This document shows, one piece after another, positions 1-7,564 of a stretch of DNA of 64,000 nucleotides. Positions within the stretch are counted from its first letter, which is position 1. Every line of letters begins with the position of its first letter. Under the pieces are notes generated by a model that worked only from the letters and a program-made list of their open reading frames with translations, was not told the origin of the DNA and did no database searches. Position numbers and translations under genes: made by a program. This stretch comes from Stenotrophomonas maltophilia (GTDB taxonomy: Bacteria > Pseudomonadota > Gammaproteobacteria > Xanthomonadales > Xanthomonadaceae), in the NCBI RefSeq assembly GCF_002799245.1, contig NZ_NEQV01000004.1, positions 248,001-312,000 on the forward strand, written 5' to 3'.

Positions 1-1
1 C

Positions 2-241
2 CTGGCCGGCCACGATGCCGAGGTCTATGTGGCCGACAGCAACCTGCGCTACCTGGCGCCGGTCTACGAAGACCTGCACGCCCACGCCGAAGCGGCCGAA
101 GCCAGCGGCTGGGATGCCTTCCTGAATACCTTCCGGCAGCGCCGCAAGGCCCGCATCAGCATCATCGCCACCCAGCCCGGTGCCGATGGCAAGCCCGCCG
201 CCGAGTTCAGCGGTCGCTTTGTTGCCTTCGCCAAAGGGTAG
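2..241 (+). CDS. C-terminal fragment of a putative hot-dog thioesterase (YiiD-C-like)
   Basis: The frame is open from base 2 to a TAG at 239-241, so only the last 79 residues are present and the start lies outside the window. The visible part (YVADSNLRYLAPV, then RKARISI, then FSGRFVAFA) looks like the second half of a hot-dog fold of the YiiD C-terminal thioesterase type, where a small acyl-thioesterase domain ends in a strand like FSGRFV. This is recognition by pattern only; no catalytic residue can be assigned in the fragment. It belongs to the chromosomal block that ends at gpsA. Confidence 0.5.
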   Translation: MAGHDAEVYVADSNLRYLAPVYEDLHAHAEAAEASGWDAFLNTFRQRRKARISIIATQPGADGKPAAEFSGRFVAFAKG

Positions 242-273
242 GATGGCAGGCTGACGTTCTGGGGAAACCACCG

Positions 274-699
274 ATGCGCCGCCTCATCCAGTTCCTGATG
301 TGTTCCCTGCTGCTGGCCAGCGCCGTGGCCTCGGCCGACGACCTGAGCCGCAAGCAGCGCAAGCTGCTGGAAGAGACCCAGGTCGCCTATGGCGCCACCA
401 TCCGCTGGGGCAGCATGGACGATGCCATCGGCTACCTCGACCCCAAGCTGCGCAAGGAAAAGCCGCCGACCGAGTTCGAGCTCAACCGTTACGCGCAGCT
501 GCGCGTGTCGTCCTACCGCGAGCGCAGCAGCGCCTCGCTGGACGGTGGCCTGGTCGAGCGCCGGGTCGAAATCGGGGTGATCAACCAGAACACCCAGGCC
601 GAGCGCACCGTGGTCGTGGTCGAGCGCTGGCGCTGGGACCCCGGGGCCAAGCGCTGGTGGCAGACCGCCGGCCTGCCGGACCTGTGGAAGGGGCAGTGA
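274..699 (+). CDS. Hypothetical exported protein of xanthomonads
   Basis: A 141-residue protein. It begins with a clear Sec signal peptide (MRR, then a hydrophobic stretch ending ASAVASADD, probable cleavage after ASA or nearby). The mature part is charged, with an R/K-rich start (SRKQRKLLEE) and a Trp-rich end (VERWRWDPGAKRWWQ). No catalytic motif or known domain is recognised. The protein is expected in the periplasm. It lies 32 bp after the thioesterase stop and 57 bp before the rhodanese gene, so the genes may be cotranscribed. Confidence 0.7.
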   Translation: MRRLIQFLMCSLLLASAVASADDLSRKQRKLLEETQVAYGATIRWGSMDDAIGYLDPKLRKEKPPTEFELNRYAQLRVSSYRERSSASLDGGLVERRVEIGVINQNTQAERTVVVVERWRWDPGAKRWWQTAGLPDLWKGQ

Positions 700-756
700 C
701 GGGCCGCGTCCGGCTTGTGCGACAATCGGCGCCCGCTTAATCGACCCGTGACCTGA

Positions 757-1194
757 GTGAATTACGAAGAGTTGCTGGCCTTTGCAGGCCGAAACCCGAT
801 GCTGTCCGCGGCCCTGGTCGGCCTGACCGTGGCCATCATCGTCACCGAGATCCGCCGCCTGTTCCGGGGCTTCAAGGGCATCAAGCCCGCCGAACTGACC
901 CAGCTGATCAACGCGGGCGGCACGGTGGTGGTCGACCTGTCGGCCAGCGGTGACTTCGAGAAGGGCCACATTGCCGGCAGCCGCAATGCCCAGGCCAGTG
1001 CCTTCGGCCCGGAAAACAAGCTGGTGGCCAATGCCAAACAGTCGCCGGTGGTGCTGGTGTGCCGCAGCGGCAACGCTTCGGAAACCGCCGCCAAGGCACT
1101 GAAGAAGGCCGGTTTCGAGAAGGTCTACGTGCTCGACGGCGGCATTCCCGCCTGGCAGCAGGCCGAACTGCCGCTGGTCAAGGGCCGCAACTGA
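757..1194 (+). CDS. Membrane-anchored rhodanese-like sulfurtransferase (YibN type)
   Basis: A 145-residue protein starting at a GTG. An N-terminal membrane segment (about residues 16-30, AALVGLTVAIIVTEI) is followed by one rhodanese domain. The active-site loop is CRSGNAS, with the catalytic Cys in the usual place, so sulfur transfer is plausible. In E. coli the homologous gene yibN stands in the order yibN-grxC-secB-gpsA. Here secB follows after 100 bp with no glutaredoxin gene between. The GTG start is supported by the position of the membrane segment; no earlier in-frame start looks better. Confidence 0.85.
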   Translation: MNYEELLAFAGRNPMLSAALVGLTVAIIVTEIRRLFRGFKGIKPAELTQLINAGGTVVVDLSASGDFEKGHIAGSRNAQASAFGPENKLVANAKQSPVVLVCRSGNASETAAKALKKAGFEKVYVLDGGIPAWQQAELPLVKGRN

Positions 1195-1294
1195 TTGTCG
1201 CAGGCGGCGGGTCCGGCCTTGTATGGGCCTGATCCCGCCCCCATCGCAGTAGTTCGACCATCGTTTTCATTGCATTCACCTGGAGTTACTGGAA

Positions 1295-1813
1295 ATGTCC
1301 GAAGAGATCACCAACGGCGCCGCTGCGCCGGTCGATGCCGCTACCGGCCCCGCTTTCACCGTCGAGAAGATCTACGTCAAGGACGTCTCCTTCGAGTCGC
1401 CGAACGCCCCGACCATCTTCAACGACCAGGTGCAGCCGGAGCTGCAGCTGAACCTGAACCAGCAGGTGCAGCGCCTGGGTGAGAACGCCTTCGAAGTCGT
1501 GCTGGCCGTGACCCTGACCTGCCAGGCCGGTGAGCGCACCGCCTACGTGGCCGAAGTGAAGCAGGCCGGCGTGTTCGGCCTGGTCGGCCTGGACCCGCAG
1601 TCGATCGACGTGCTGCTCGGCACCCAGTGCCCGAACATCCTGTTCCCGTACGTGCGCCAGCTGATCAGCGACCTGATCCAGGCCGGCGGCTTCCCGCCGT
1701 TCTTCCTGCAGCCGATCAACTTCGAAGGCCTGTACGCAGAAACCCTGCGCCAGCGCCAGGAGCAGGGCGACGCACCGTCGCTGGCTGACTCCGAGCCGGC
1801 CGGCAACGCCTGA
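1295..1813 (+). CDS. secB: Protein-export chaperone SecB
   Basis: A 172-residue protein with the full SecB fold, including [14 protein letters not shown] near the N-terminus, the conserved [17 protein letters not shown] segment, and [15 protein letters not shown] near the end. SecB is a cytoplasmic tetramer that holds preproteins unfolded and delivers them to SecA. The start is preceded by a TGGAG ribosome site about 10 bases upstream. The N- and C-terminal tails (Ala/Gly- and Glu-rich) are longer than in E. coli SecB (155 residues), as is usual in xanthomonads. gpsA follows after 18 bp, the same neighbour as in E. coli. Confidence 0.97.
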   Translation: MSEEITNGAAAPVDAATGPAFTVEKIYVKDVSFESPNAPTIFNDQVQPELQLNLNQQVQRLGENAFEVVLAVTLTCQAGERTAYVAEVKQAGVFGLVGLDPQSIDVLLGTQCPNILFPYVRQLISDLIQAGGFPPFFLQPINFEGLYAETLRQRQEQGDAPSLADSEPAGNA

Positions 1814-1831
1814 TCCCTGCCGACGTCACGG

Positions 1832-2857
1832 ATGAGCACTCCCGCTGACAAGATCGCCGTGCTCGGTGCCGGTTCCTGGGGAACCGCACTGGCCAGCCTG
1901 CTCGCACGGCACGGTCACCCGACCGTGCTGTGGGGGCGCGATGCCGCCGTGGTCGAGGCCATCGACCAGCGCCACGAGAACCCGCGTTACCTGCCGGGCA
2001 TCCCGCTGCCGGACAGCCTGCGTGCCACCACCGACCTTGCGTCGGCCGTGGAAGGCGCCGCCTGGATCCTGGTGGTGACGCCGTCGCATGCATTCAGCGA
2101 AACCGTGCGTGCGCTGGCGCCGCTGCGTCCGGCCGGTGCCGGCGTGGCGTGGGCGACCAAGGGCTTTGAACCGGGTTCGGGCCGCTTCCTGCATGAAGTG
2201 GCGCGCGAAGTACTGGGTGAAGACGTGCCGCTGGCCGTCGTCACCGGGCCGTCGTTCGCCAAGGAAGTGACCCAGGGCCTGCCGACCGCGATCACCGTGC
2301 ATGGCGACGTGCCCGAGTTCGCGCAGACGGTGGCTGAGGCGATGCATGGCCCGGCGTTCCGCGCCTACACCGGCGACGACATGGTCGGTGCCGAGCTGGG
2401 CGGTGCGATGAAGAACGTGCTGGCCGTGGCCACCGGCGTGGCCGACGGCATGCAGCTGGGCCTCAACGCCCGCGCTGGCCTGATCACCCGCGGCCTCAAC
2501 GAGATGCTGCGCCTGGCCGCTGCGATCGGTGCCAAGCCGGAAACGCTGATGGGCCTGGCCGGCCTCGGCGATCTGGTGCTGACCTGCACCGGCGACCTGT
2601 CGCGCAACCGCCGCCTGGGCCTGGCCCTGGGCCGTGGCCAGACGCTGCAGGATGCCGTGCGCGAAATCGGCCAGGTGGTCGAGTCGGTGCAGACCGCCGA
2701 CGAAGTGATGCGACAGGCGCGCCGTCATGGCATCGACCTGCCGATCTCCGACCGCGTGCGTGCCGTGCTGCATGGCGAGCAGACCCCGGAAGATGGCCTG
2801 CGCGCACTGCTGGCGCGGGAACAGAAACCGGAATATCCGGACACGCTGTTCAAGTAA
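1832..2857 (+). CDS. gpsA: NAD(P)-dependent glycerol-3-phosphate dehydrogenase
   Basis: A 341-residue enzyme that reduces dihydroxyacetone phosphate to sn-glycerol 3-phosphate for phospholipid synthesis. The N-terminal Rossmann motif is [12 protein letters not shown]. The substrate-binding half has GPSFAKEV, then a conserved Lys in [13 protein letters not shown] and [11 protein letters not shown], all as in the family. Length is normal (about 340). It is the last gene of the chromosomal block. A strong intrinsic terminator follows directly, and the mobile element is inserted inside that terminator's T tract without touching the coding region. Confidence 0.97.
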   Translation: MSTPADKIAVLGAGSWGTALASLLARHGHPTVLWGRDAAVVEAIDQRHENPRYLPGIPLPDSLRATTDLASAVEGAAWILVVTPSHAFSETVRALAPLRPAGAGVAWATKGFEPGSGRFLHEVAREVLGEDVPLAVVTGPSFAKEVTQGLPTAITVHGDVPEFAQTVAEAMHGPAFRAYTGDDMVGAELGGAMKNVLAVATGVADGMQLGLNARAGLITRGLNEMLRLAAAIGAKPETLMGLAGLGDLVLTCTGDLSRNRRLGLALGRGQTLQDAVREIGQVVESVQTADEVMRQARRHGIDLPISDRVRAVLHGEQTPEDGLRALLAREQKPEYPDTLFK

Positions 2858-2861
2858 ACCG

Positions 2862-2890
2862 AAAACCCCGGCCCCGCGCCGGGGTTTTTT
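2862..2890 (+). terminator. Intrinsic terminator of gpsA
   Basis: A 10-bp perfect stem (AAAACCCCGG at 2862-2871 with CCGGGGTTTT at 2879-2888) and a 7-base loop are followed by more T residues to 2890. It begins five bases after the gpsA stop codon. Its T tract overlaps the element's attachment core. Confidence 0.9.
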
Positions 2891-2893
2891 CAT
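2886..2893. other. attL core of the integrated element (TTTTTCAT)
   Basis: TTTTTCAT lies at the end of the gpsA terminator, 175 bp before the integrase start. Elements of the Tn4371 ICE family are known to use an 8-bp TTTTTCAT core at attL and attR. The position next to the integrase and at the chromosome/element switch fits. The matching attR must lie beyond the right edge, so the call cannot be closed from this window. Confidence 0.75.
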
Positions 2894-3068
2894 TTCACCA
2901 TGACTCCAGCACCGAACTTTGCTGGACTACGCCGAAGCTCGATACAGCAGGTTTATCAATCACTTAGGTGAGTTCAACATATGCCGGTGCTTTCCGAAAT
3001 CTGACCCAACTTCCCGGCTGGTGGCCCCTATAAGGCTCTTGGGAATCGGGTCTTTCCGAGGAGTCATC

Positions 3069-4274
3069 ATGGCGAAGATCAAGCTCACCAAGTCCGCAGT
3101 CGATGCGGCACAACCCCAGGCGCAGGCCGTCGAACTCAGGGACACCCTGGTGCCCGGCTTCTTGTGCAAGATTACACCAGCGGGCCGCAAGGTGTTCATG
3201 CTCCAGTACCGGACGAACGCCGGGGAGCGCCGCAAGCCTGCCTTGGGCCTCTACGGGGAATTGACCGTTGAACAGGCCCGTTCGCTGGCGCAGGAATGGC
3301 TGGCCCAGGTGCGCCGGGGCGGCGACCCGGCCGCCGACAAGGCAGCGGCCCGATCTGCCCCTACCGTTGCGGAGTTGTGCAAGAAGTTCATGGAGGATCA
3401 CTCCAAGCAGCGCAACAAGCCCAGCACGCAGGTCGGCTACCAGAAGTGCATCAATAACAACATCATCCCGATGCTGGGCCGCATGAAGGTGCAGGACGTG
3501 AAGCGCCCGGACGTGGCGACGATGATGAAAAAGATGGCCCACAAGCCGGCCGACGCAAACCGCACGTTCAGCGTGATGCGCAAGATGTTCAACCTGGCCG
3601 AAGTGTGGGGCTACCGGCCCGACGGCACCAACCCATGCCGCCACGTCCCGATGTACCCCAACGGCAAGGCCACCCACCTCATCAGCGACGAGGAAATGGG
3701 CAAGCTGTTCCGGTATCTCGAATATCTCGAAACCGATGGGCTGGGTCTGGATCATGCCGTCCTGCCACTGGCGATCCGGTTGCAATTCGAGTTCGCCGGT
3801 CGGCGCTCCGAGATTGTCTCGCTCCAATGGGATTGGGTCGATCTGGAGAACCGGCGCGTGGTCTGGCCGGACAGCAAGACCGGCGGCATGTCCAAGCCAT
3901 TGAGCGAGGAAGCCTATCGGCTGCTGTCCACTGCGCCCCGCCAAGACGGATGCCCGTATGTGTTCCCGTCACCGAACCATCCGGGGCAGCACATGACCAC
4001 GGGCGAGTATTACGGCGGCTGGACGCGCATCCTCAAGCGCGCCGGCGTGTCCCATGTGGGCACGCACGGCATCCGCCACCGCTCGGCGACCGACATTGCC
4101 AACTCGGGCATCCCCGTCAAGGTCGGCATGGCGCTGACGGCGCACAAGACCGTGGCGATGTTCATGCGCTACGTCCACACCGAGGACAAGCCGGTGCGCG
4201 AAGCGGCCGAACTGGTGGCGAGCCGGCGGCAGGCGATCACCGGCGCATCGCGTCCGGCAGAGGCGACGGCGTGA
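3069..4274 (+). CDS. int: Tyrosine site-specific integrase of the ICE
   Basis: A 401-residue tyrosine recombinase that would integrate and excise the element at the TTTTTCAT core. The N-terminus (MAKIKLTKSAVDA) is the arm-binding domain, followed by a SAM-like core-binding domain (about 97-180) and the catalytic domain. Catalytic residues are visible: R245 in GRRSE, a Lys in DSKTGG, H333 and R336 in HGIRHR, H359 in AHKTV and Y368 in MRYVH. The frame stays open upstream to 2919, but the ATG at 3069 has an AGGAG ribosome site and gives the family N-terminus. It is transcribed away from the attL end. Confidence 0.95.
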   Translation: MAKIKLTKSAVDAAQPQAQAVELRDTLVPGFLCKITPAGRKVFMLQYRTNAGERRKPALGLYGELTVEQARSLAQEWLAQVRRGGDPAADKAAARSAPTVAELCKKFMEDHSKQRNKPSTQVGYQKCINNNIIPMLGRMKVQDVKRPDVATMMKKMAHKPADANRTFSVMRKMFNLAEVWGYRPDGTNPCRHVPMYPNGKATHLISDEEMGKLFRYLEYLETDGLGLDHAVLPLAIRLQFEFAGRRSEIVSLQWDWVDLENRRVVWPDSKTGGMSKPLSEEAYRLLSTAPRQDGCPYVFPSPNHPGQHMTTGEYYGGWTRILKRAGVSHVGTHGIRHRSATDIANSGIPVKVGMALTAHKTVAMFMRYVHTEDKPVREAAELVASRRQAITGASRPAEATA

Positions 4275-4303
4275 CTGGCGATCATGTTCCTGCCTTGCAC
4301 GCT

Positions 4304-4358
4304 CCGATTGTCGTGTCGCTGTCACGACAATCGGGCGTGCCGCCCCTTGTGGGGCGGC
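4304..4358. repeat. Two tandem perfect hairpins after int
   Basis: The first is a 12-bp perfect inverted repeat (CCGATTGTCGTG at 4304-4315 with its complement at 4323-4334, loop 7). The second is an 8-bp perfect one (GCCGCCCC at 4339-4346, GGGGCGGC at 4351-4358, loop TTGT). Neither is followed by a T run, so they are terminator-like at best. They separate int from the toxin-antitoxin promoter. Confidence 0.6.
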
Positions 4359-4380
4359 CTCACCATGCCATCTTGAAAAG

Positions 4381-4399
4381 TGTGCCCGTTACGGGTACA
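4381..4399. promoter_or_regulatory. Probable autoregulatory operator of the toxin-antitoxin pair
   Basis: TGTGCCCGTTACGGGTACA is a 19-bp palindrome with one mismatched pair (positions 4 and 16) around a single centre base. It ends four bases before the GGAGG ribosome site of the toxin. Type II antitoxins with an Xre fold usually bind such palindromes over their own promoter; that this one does so is inferred. Confidence 0.6.
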
Positions 4400-4413
4400 G
4401 TTTGGAGGTCGAT

Positions 4414-4797
4414 ATGACGCGCATCCTCAAGCGCAAGGACTTTGCGCGATGGCAGTTGGGCGAGAAGCTGCCCGATGCCGCCTTGTGCAAGGCGGTTCAA
4501 GAGATGGAAAGCGGTCTGATCGACGCGGACTTGGGCGGCTTCCTCTACAAGAAGCGGGTAGCCCGCCCTGGTGGTGGCAAGAGCGGCGGCTATCGCACGC
4601 TGGTGTCGGCCAAGATCGGCAGCCGCTATGTGTTCCTGCATGGGTTCCCCAAGAGCGACAAGGCGAACATCACGCAGGACGAGAAGAAGGCGCTGCAATT
4701 TGCCGGCAAGGTGTTCTTGGAACTGTCCGCCGAAGCCTTGTCGAAGGCGTTGCAGTCGGGTGTTTTACTGGAGGTGCATTGTGAGCAAGATCATTGA
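4414..4797 (+). CDS. RelE/HigB-type toxin of a type II toxin-antitoxin pair
   Basis: A 127-residue protein of the RelE/ParE-like toxin family that is normally encoded before its antitoxin. Visible family pieces are KRVARPGGGKSGGYRTLV, then YVFLHGFPKSDKANI and DEKKALQFAGKVFL. Such toxins are ribosome-associated mRNA cleavers. The ATG at 4414 is preceded by GGAGG at 4404-4408; the in-frame TTG at 4402 lacks a site. The 3' end overlaps the antitoxin start by 17 bases, implying coupled translation. It probably helps keep the element in the cell. Confidence 0.85.
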   Translation: MTRILKRKDFARWQLGEKLPDAALCKAVQEMESGLIDADLGGFLYKKRVARPGGGKSGGYRTLVSAKIGSRYVFLHGFPKSDKANITQDEKKALQFAGKVFLELSAEALSKALQSGVLLEVHCEQDH

Positions 4798-5083
4798 ATC
4801 GCTGCGCGGCGACCTGGCGGCGCTCCAAGAAGTCGGAGCGATCAGCAAGGTGACGATGCGCGAGTTCGACGCGATTTGCCCGCCGCCGGTGCGGGAGTTC
4901 GGCGCTGCTGACATCAAGCGCCTGCGTGAAGGTTTGAAGTTCAGCCAGCCGGTGTTCGCGCTACACCTGCATACCTCGGCCTCGACCGTGCGCAAGTGGG
5001 AGCAAGGCGAGACTCGCCCGGCCGGCCCGGCGCTCAAGCTGCTCAACGTCATTGCCGACAAGGGCTTGCAGGCCATCATTTGA
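4781..5083 (+). CDS. Xre-family antitoxin
   Basis: A 100-residue protein from a GTG start at 4781 that overlaps the toxin gene. The C-terminal half is a helix-turn-helix (IKRLREGLKFSQPVFALHL, then STVRKWEQGE). Antitoxins of this kind bind the toxin through their N-terminal part and repress the operon through the DNA-binding domain, probably at the palindrome at 4381-4399. An ATG start is absent in this frame near the expected place, so GTG is the best choice. Confidence 0.85.
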   Translation: MSKIIESLRGDLAALQEVGAISKVTMREFDAICPPPVREFGAADIKRLREGLKFSQPVFALHLHTSASTVRKWEQGETRPAGPALKLLNVIADKGLQAII

Positions 5084-5129
5084 TGCCTGCTATACGCCAT
5101 CCAAGTGAGTCTTGCGCCCCTGCTCGACC

Positions 5130-7079
5130 TTATTGCTCAGGCCAATCTTCCGGGACAAGCGCAGGTGGCTTAGTCCACGGCTGTTCAATTAAGGCGGCCT
5201 GGAACCAGTCATCTCGAAGGTTCGCGTGTTCTGTGATGATCAGTTGGAAGCCCGGGACTTCTTCCTGAGTGAATTTCAGTAATAGCTCGAACAGCCGGCG
5301 GACTGCATTGAGATCTGCATCCGCTTCGGTCTTCTGCACCGATCCGTCGGCTTCCTTGTAGACCTGCTCAGAAGGAAAATAGACTTGAGTCGGCTGGTCG
5401 ATCAGCAGGAACTGCGGAATTGGGCGATTGTTCTTGGCGGCAAACCGATGCAAAGCCAACAAAGCTGACAGGTGATATGCCAAATGGTTTTCACCGCCGC
5501 CTGTCCGGCTCATCGGAACCGGGCGATCTGGCCGATCAAAGATGATCGTCATCTGGCTGAGATCTAGTCGTGCAGGATACGGGCCGAACTCGGCGTTGAA
5601 TGCCTGAGTGTATTGGCTCAACTGCGCAGAGATGTTGTTCAGTATTGATGCCAAGCGCTCGTTGCTGTCATCGGCCCCGATTTGACCCTCAAGTTGCTCC
5701 ACTTTGAACTTAAGACGGCGATTTTCTGCTTCTAGCCGAACAAGATCTTCGTTCGGGAGCAGAGTTTCCAAGAAAAGACTGATCCGCCCAACGACACGCG
5801 CGGCTGCATTATTGCGAGTACCCATCTGGGCAATGACTTCATTCGCAGAGATCGCGGCCGAAAGCTCTGCTTCCTTCTGTCTGACGGCACTCGCAATTTC
5901 ATCCACTTTGCCAGTCAGTTCAGCCAGATAGGCTTCGAGCTTTGGGCGCTGGCCTGTGGCAATGCGCAACTCCTTATCGAGCGACGACAACTCGCCAAGC
6001 AGAACAGCGGCAATTGGGGATTCAAGCGCAAGATTTTGTTCGCTGAACGGCCATTGCCATTCGCCCGTTTCTGGGTTCTTTGGCAGTGCCTTGATTGACG
6101 CAAGTCGATCAAGCTGTTCAACGGCCTCGCTTTCGTAGCCACCAGCTCTCTTGGCGAATTGTCGCGCTGAGTCGATCCGAGTTTGAACATCGCGGCGATC
6201 TTTGCGCAACTGACTAAGTTCGTCTTCGAGTCGAGAAATCCTGCTCCCGTCGTCGTCGTCAGGAAGGGATTCTGGCTTCCACAACAGAGACAACCTCAAC
6301 TCTTCTATGATTCCGTCCGCACTGGGGTTCCTCTCAGTTTTGCCGATAATGCCGACTGTCTTGGCTTCGGAGTAGAGGCCGACGGCTTTCTCGTGAGACG
6401 TGTCAACCGCCACACGTGCTTGTTCTAGCTGCTTCGTATTGATCCGCAATTCCCGCTGCGCCACGCGCAGCTTGGATTCCAACTCGTAGCGATCATGAGA
6501 GGAAACGCCAAGCAGAATAGGGAGAGTGTCTCGGATAGCCTGAGGTTGGAACTGCTCGTTCTGTCGATAGAAAAGCTGATCCTTGTTGGCGACAAGTCCT
6601 TGCTTCTGGAAAAGATAATAAAACGTGTGCTTGACGTTCGCATCGAAACTTTCCCTGCTATGTTCGAGAGCGACATCAGTTCGGTTTTCAGGGATTCCGA
6701 GCAGCCGAGACAACAACTCGACGATGGCATCATCGTCGGTGTTGACCGCCAGTTCATTGAATTCCGGCACTTGCAACTGTCCTCCACGACGGAGCATCAC
6801 AGTGCTGCAACTGGCGGCCCCGGCGGCTGGCGTCGGCTTCGCTACAAGAACCTGTTCGTTTGCGAACTGGTAGATCACGGCGAACCAAGCCACTTTGTCG
6901 CGGATGATTCCTTCGGGGACGTTGAACGAGGATCGTCCCATGCAGTACTCAATGATTTCGGAGAGCGCGGACTTGCCAGTTGAAGATCGGCCGGTAATGA
7001 CGTTGAGTCCGTCCACTCTGAATTGAAGGTCCCGGCGTTGGCCGTCGTGGCTGTAGATATGAATGGAACTGATCTTCAT
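5130..7079 (-). CDS. ABC-3C system ATPase (DUF3732, SMC-like)
   Basis: A 649-residue ATPase. The Walker A is GRSSTGKS (residues 30-37). A long coiled-coil middle (about 190-470) follows, with repeats of E/L/R-rich helices. A signature-like MSRTGGGENH and a Walker B FLLIDQPTQVYFP lie near the C-terminus. The DQP form in place of DEP seems usual for DUF3732 proteins. This is the SMC/Rad50-like ATPase of ABC-three-component systems, which Aravind and colleagues described as biological-conflict systems. It is the last gene of a three-gene minus-strand operon, overlapping the middle gene by 4 bp. Its lower GC and mixed codon use differ from the ICE backbone, suggesting separate acquisition. Confidence 0.9.
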   Translation of the reverse strand: MKISSIHIYSHDGQRRDLQFRVDGLNVITGRSSTGKSALSEIIEYCMGRSSFNVPEGIIRDKVAWFAVIYQFANEQVLVAKPTPAAGAASCSTVMLRRGGQLQVPEFNELAVNTDDDAIVELLSRLLGIPENRTDVALEHSRESFDANVKHTFYYLFQKQGLVANKDQLFYRQNEQFQPQAIRDTLPILLGVSSHDRYELESKLRVAQRELRINTKQLEQARVAVDTSHEKAVGLYSEAKTVGIIGKTERNPSADGIIEELRLSLLWKPESLPDDDDGSRISRLEDELSQLRKDRRDVQTRIDSARQFAKRAGGYESEAVEQLDRLASIKALPKNPETGEWQWPFSEQNLALESPIAAVLLGELSSLDKELRIATGQRPKLEAYLAELTGKVDEIASAVRQKEAELSAAISANEVIAQMGTRNNAAARVVGRISLFLETLLPNEDLVRLEAENRRLKFKVEQLEGQIGADDSNERLASILNNISAQLSQYTQAFNAEFGPYPARLDLSQMTIIFDRPDRPVPMSRTGGGENHLAYHLSALLALHRFAAKNNRPIPQFLLIDQPTQVYFPSEQVYKEADGSVQKTEADADLNAVRRLFELLLKFTQEEVPGFQLIITEHANLRDDWFQAALIEQPWTKPPALVPEDWPEQ

Positions 7080-7564
7080 GGGCGAATTCCGAAAGTCGTG
7101 TAAACAGTCACTCGGTCAGCGATGCGTGCAAATTCTCTCCCGACGATACGCGCCACTCGTTGGCAGGAGACGGTCTCGTCAGTTCCTTTGATGGTCTTAC
7201 GCACTTTGTCGGGTACAGTCTGAATGCGCCCATCCTCAGCGACAATGAGGCAACCTCGTTCCATCAACAGGCCGAACCCTTCGAGGGCGTAGGGCAACAT
7301 CTGGGCTGCTCGATCAGGGAAACCAACCATAATTTGCTGATTTTTTTCCGCAGTCTTCAGCAGATAGCTGCGCGAACTGCCGGCGATGACCTCGCGTGAA
7401 TCCTTGTGAAGACACAGAGGAAGCACTAGCAACGACAGCGAGAATGGCATTCCTCTCGTATCTTCTTCTTCATAACCCTGCAAGGCGCGAAACAGGACAA
7501 GGCCGCAAAAGGCCGGATTAAAAAGATTTCGTATTTCAATAGGGCGTCGATCCCAGCGTTTCAC
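7076..7564 (-). CDS. ABC-3C system middle component
   Basis: A 162-residue protein with the N-terminal pattern of ABC-3C middle components (IEIRNLFNPAFCGLVLFRALQGYEE) and a segment MPFSLSLLVLPLCLHKDSR. It has no catalytic motif that I can see; in these systems it is thought to bridge the ATPase and the effector protein. Its start overlaps the stop of the upstream gene by 4 bp, and its stop overlaps the ATPase start, so the three are translated as a coupled unit. Confidence 0.85.
   Translation of the reverse strand: MKRWDRRPIEIRNLFNPAFCGLVLFRALQGYEEEDTRGMPFSLSLLVLPLCLHKDSREVIAGSSRSYLLKTAEKNQQIMVGFPDRAAQMLPYALEGFGLLMERGCLIVAEDGRIQTVPDKVRKTIKGTDETVSCQRVARIVGREFARIADRVTVYTTFGIRP

Noticed and set aside
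2919-3068. Upstream extension of the integrase frame
   Set aside because: The ATG at 3069 has the ribosome site and gives the family N-terminus; the extra 50 residues match nothing.
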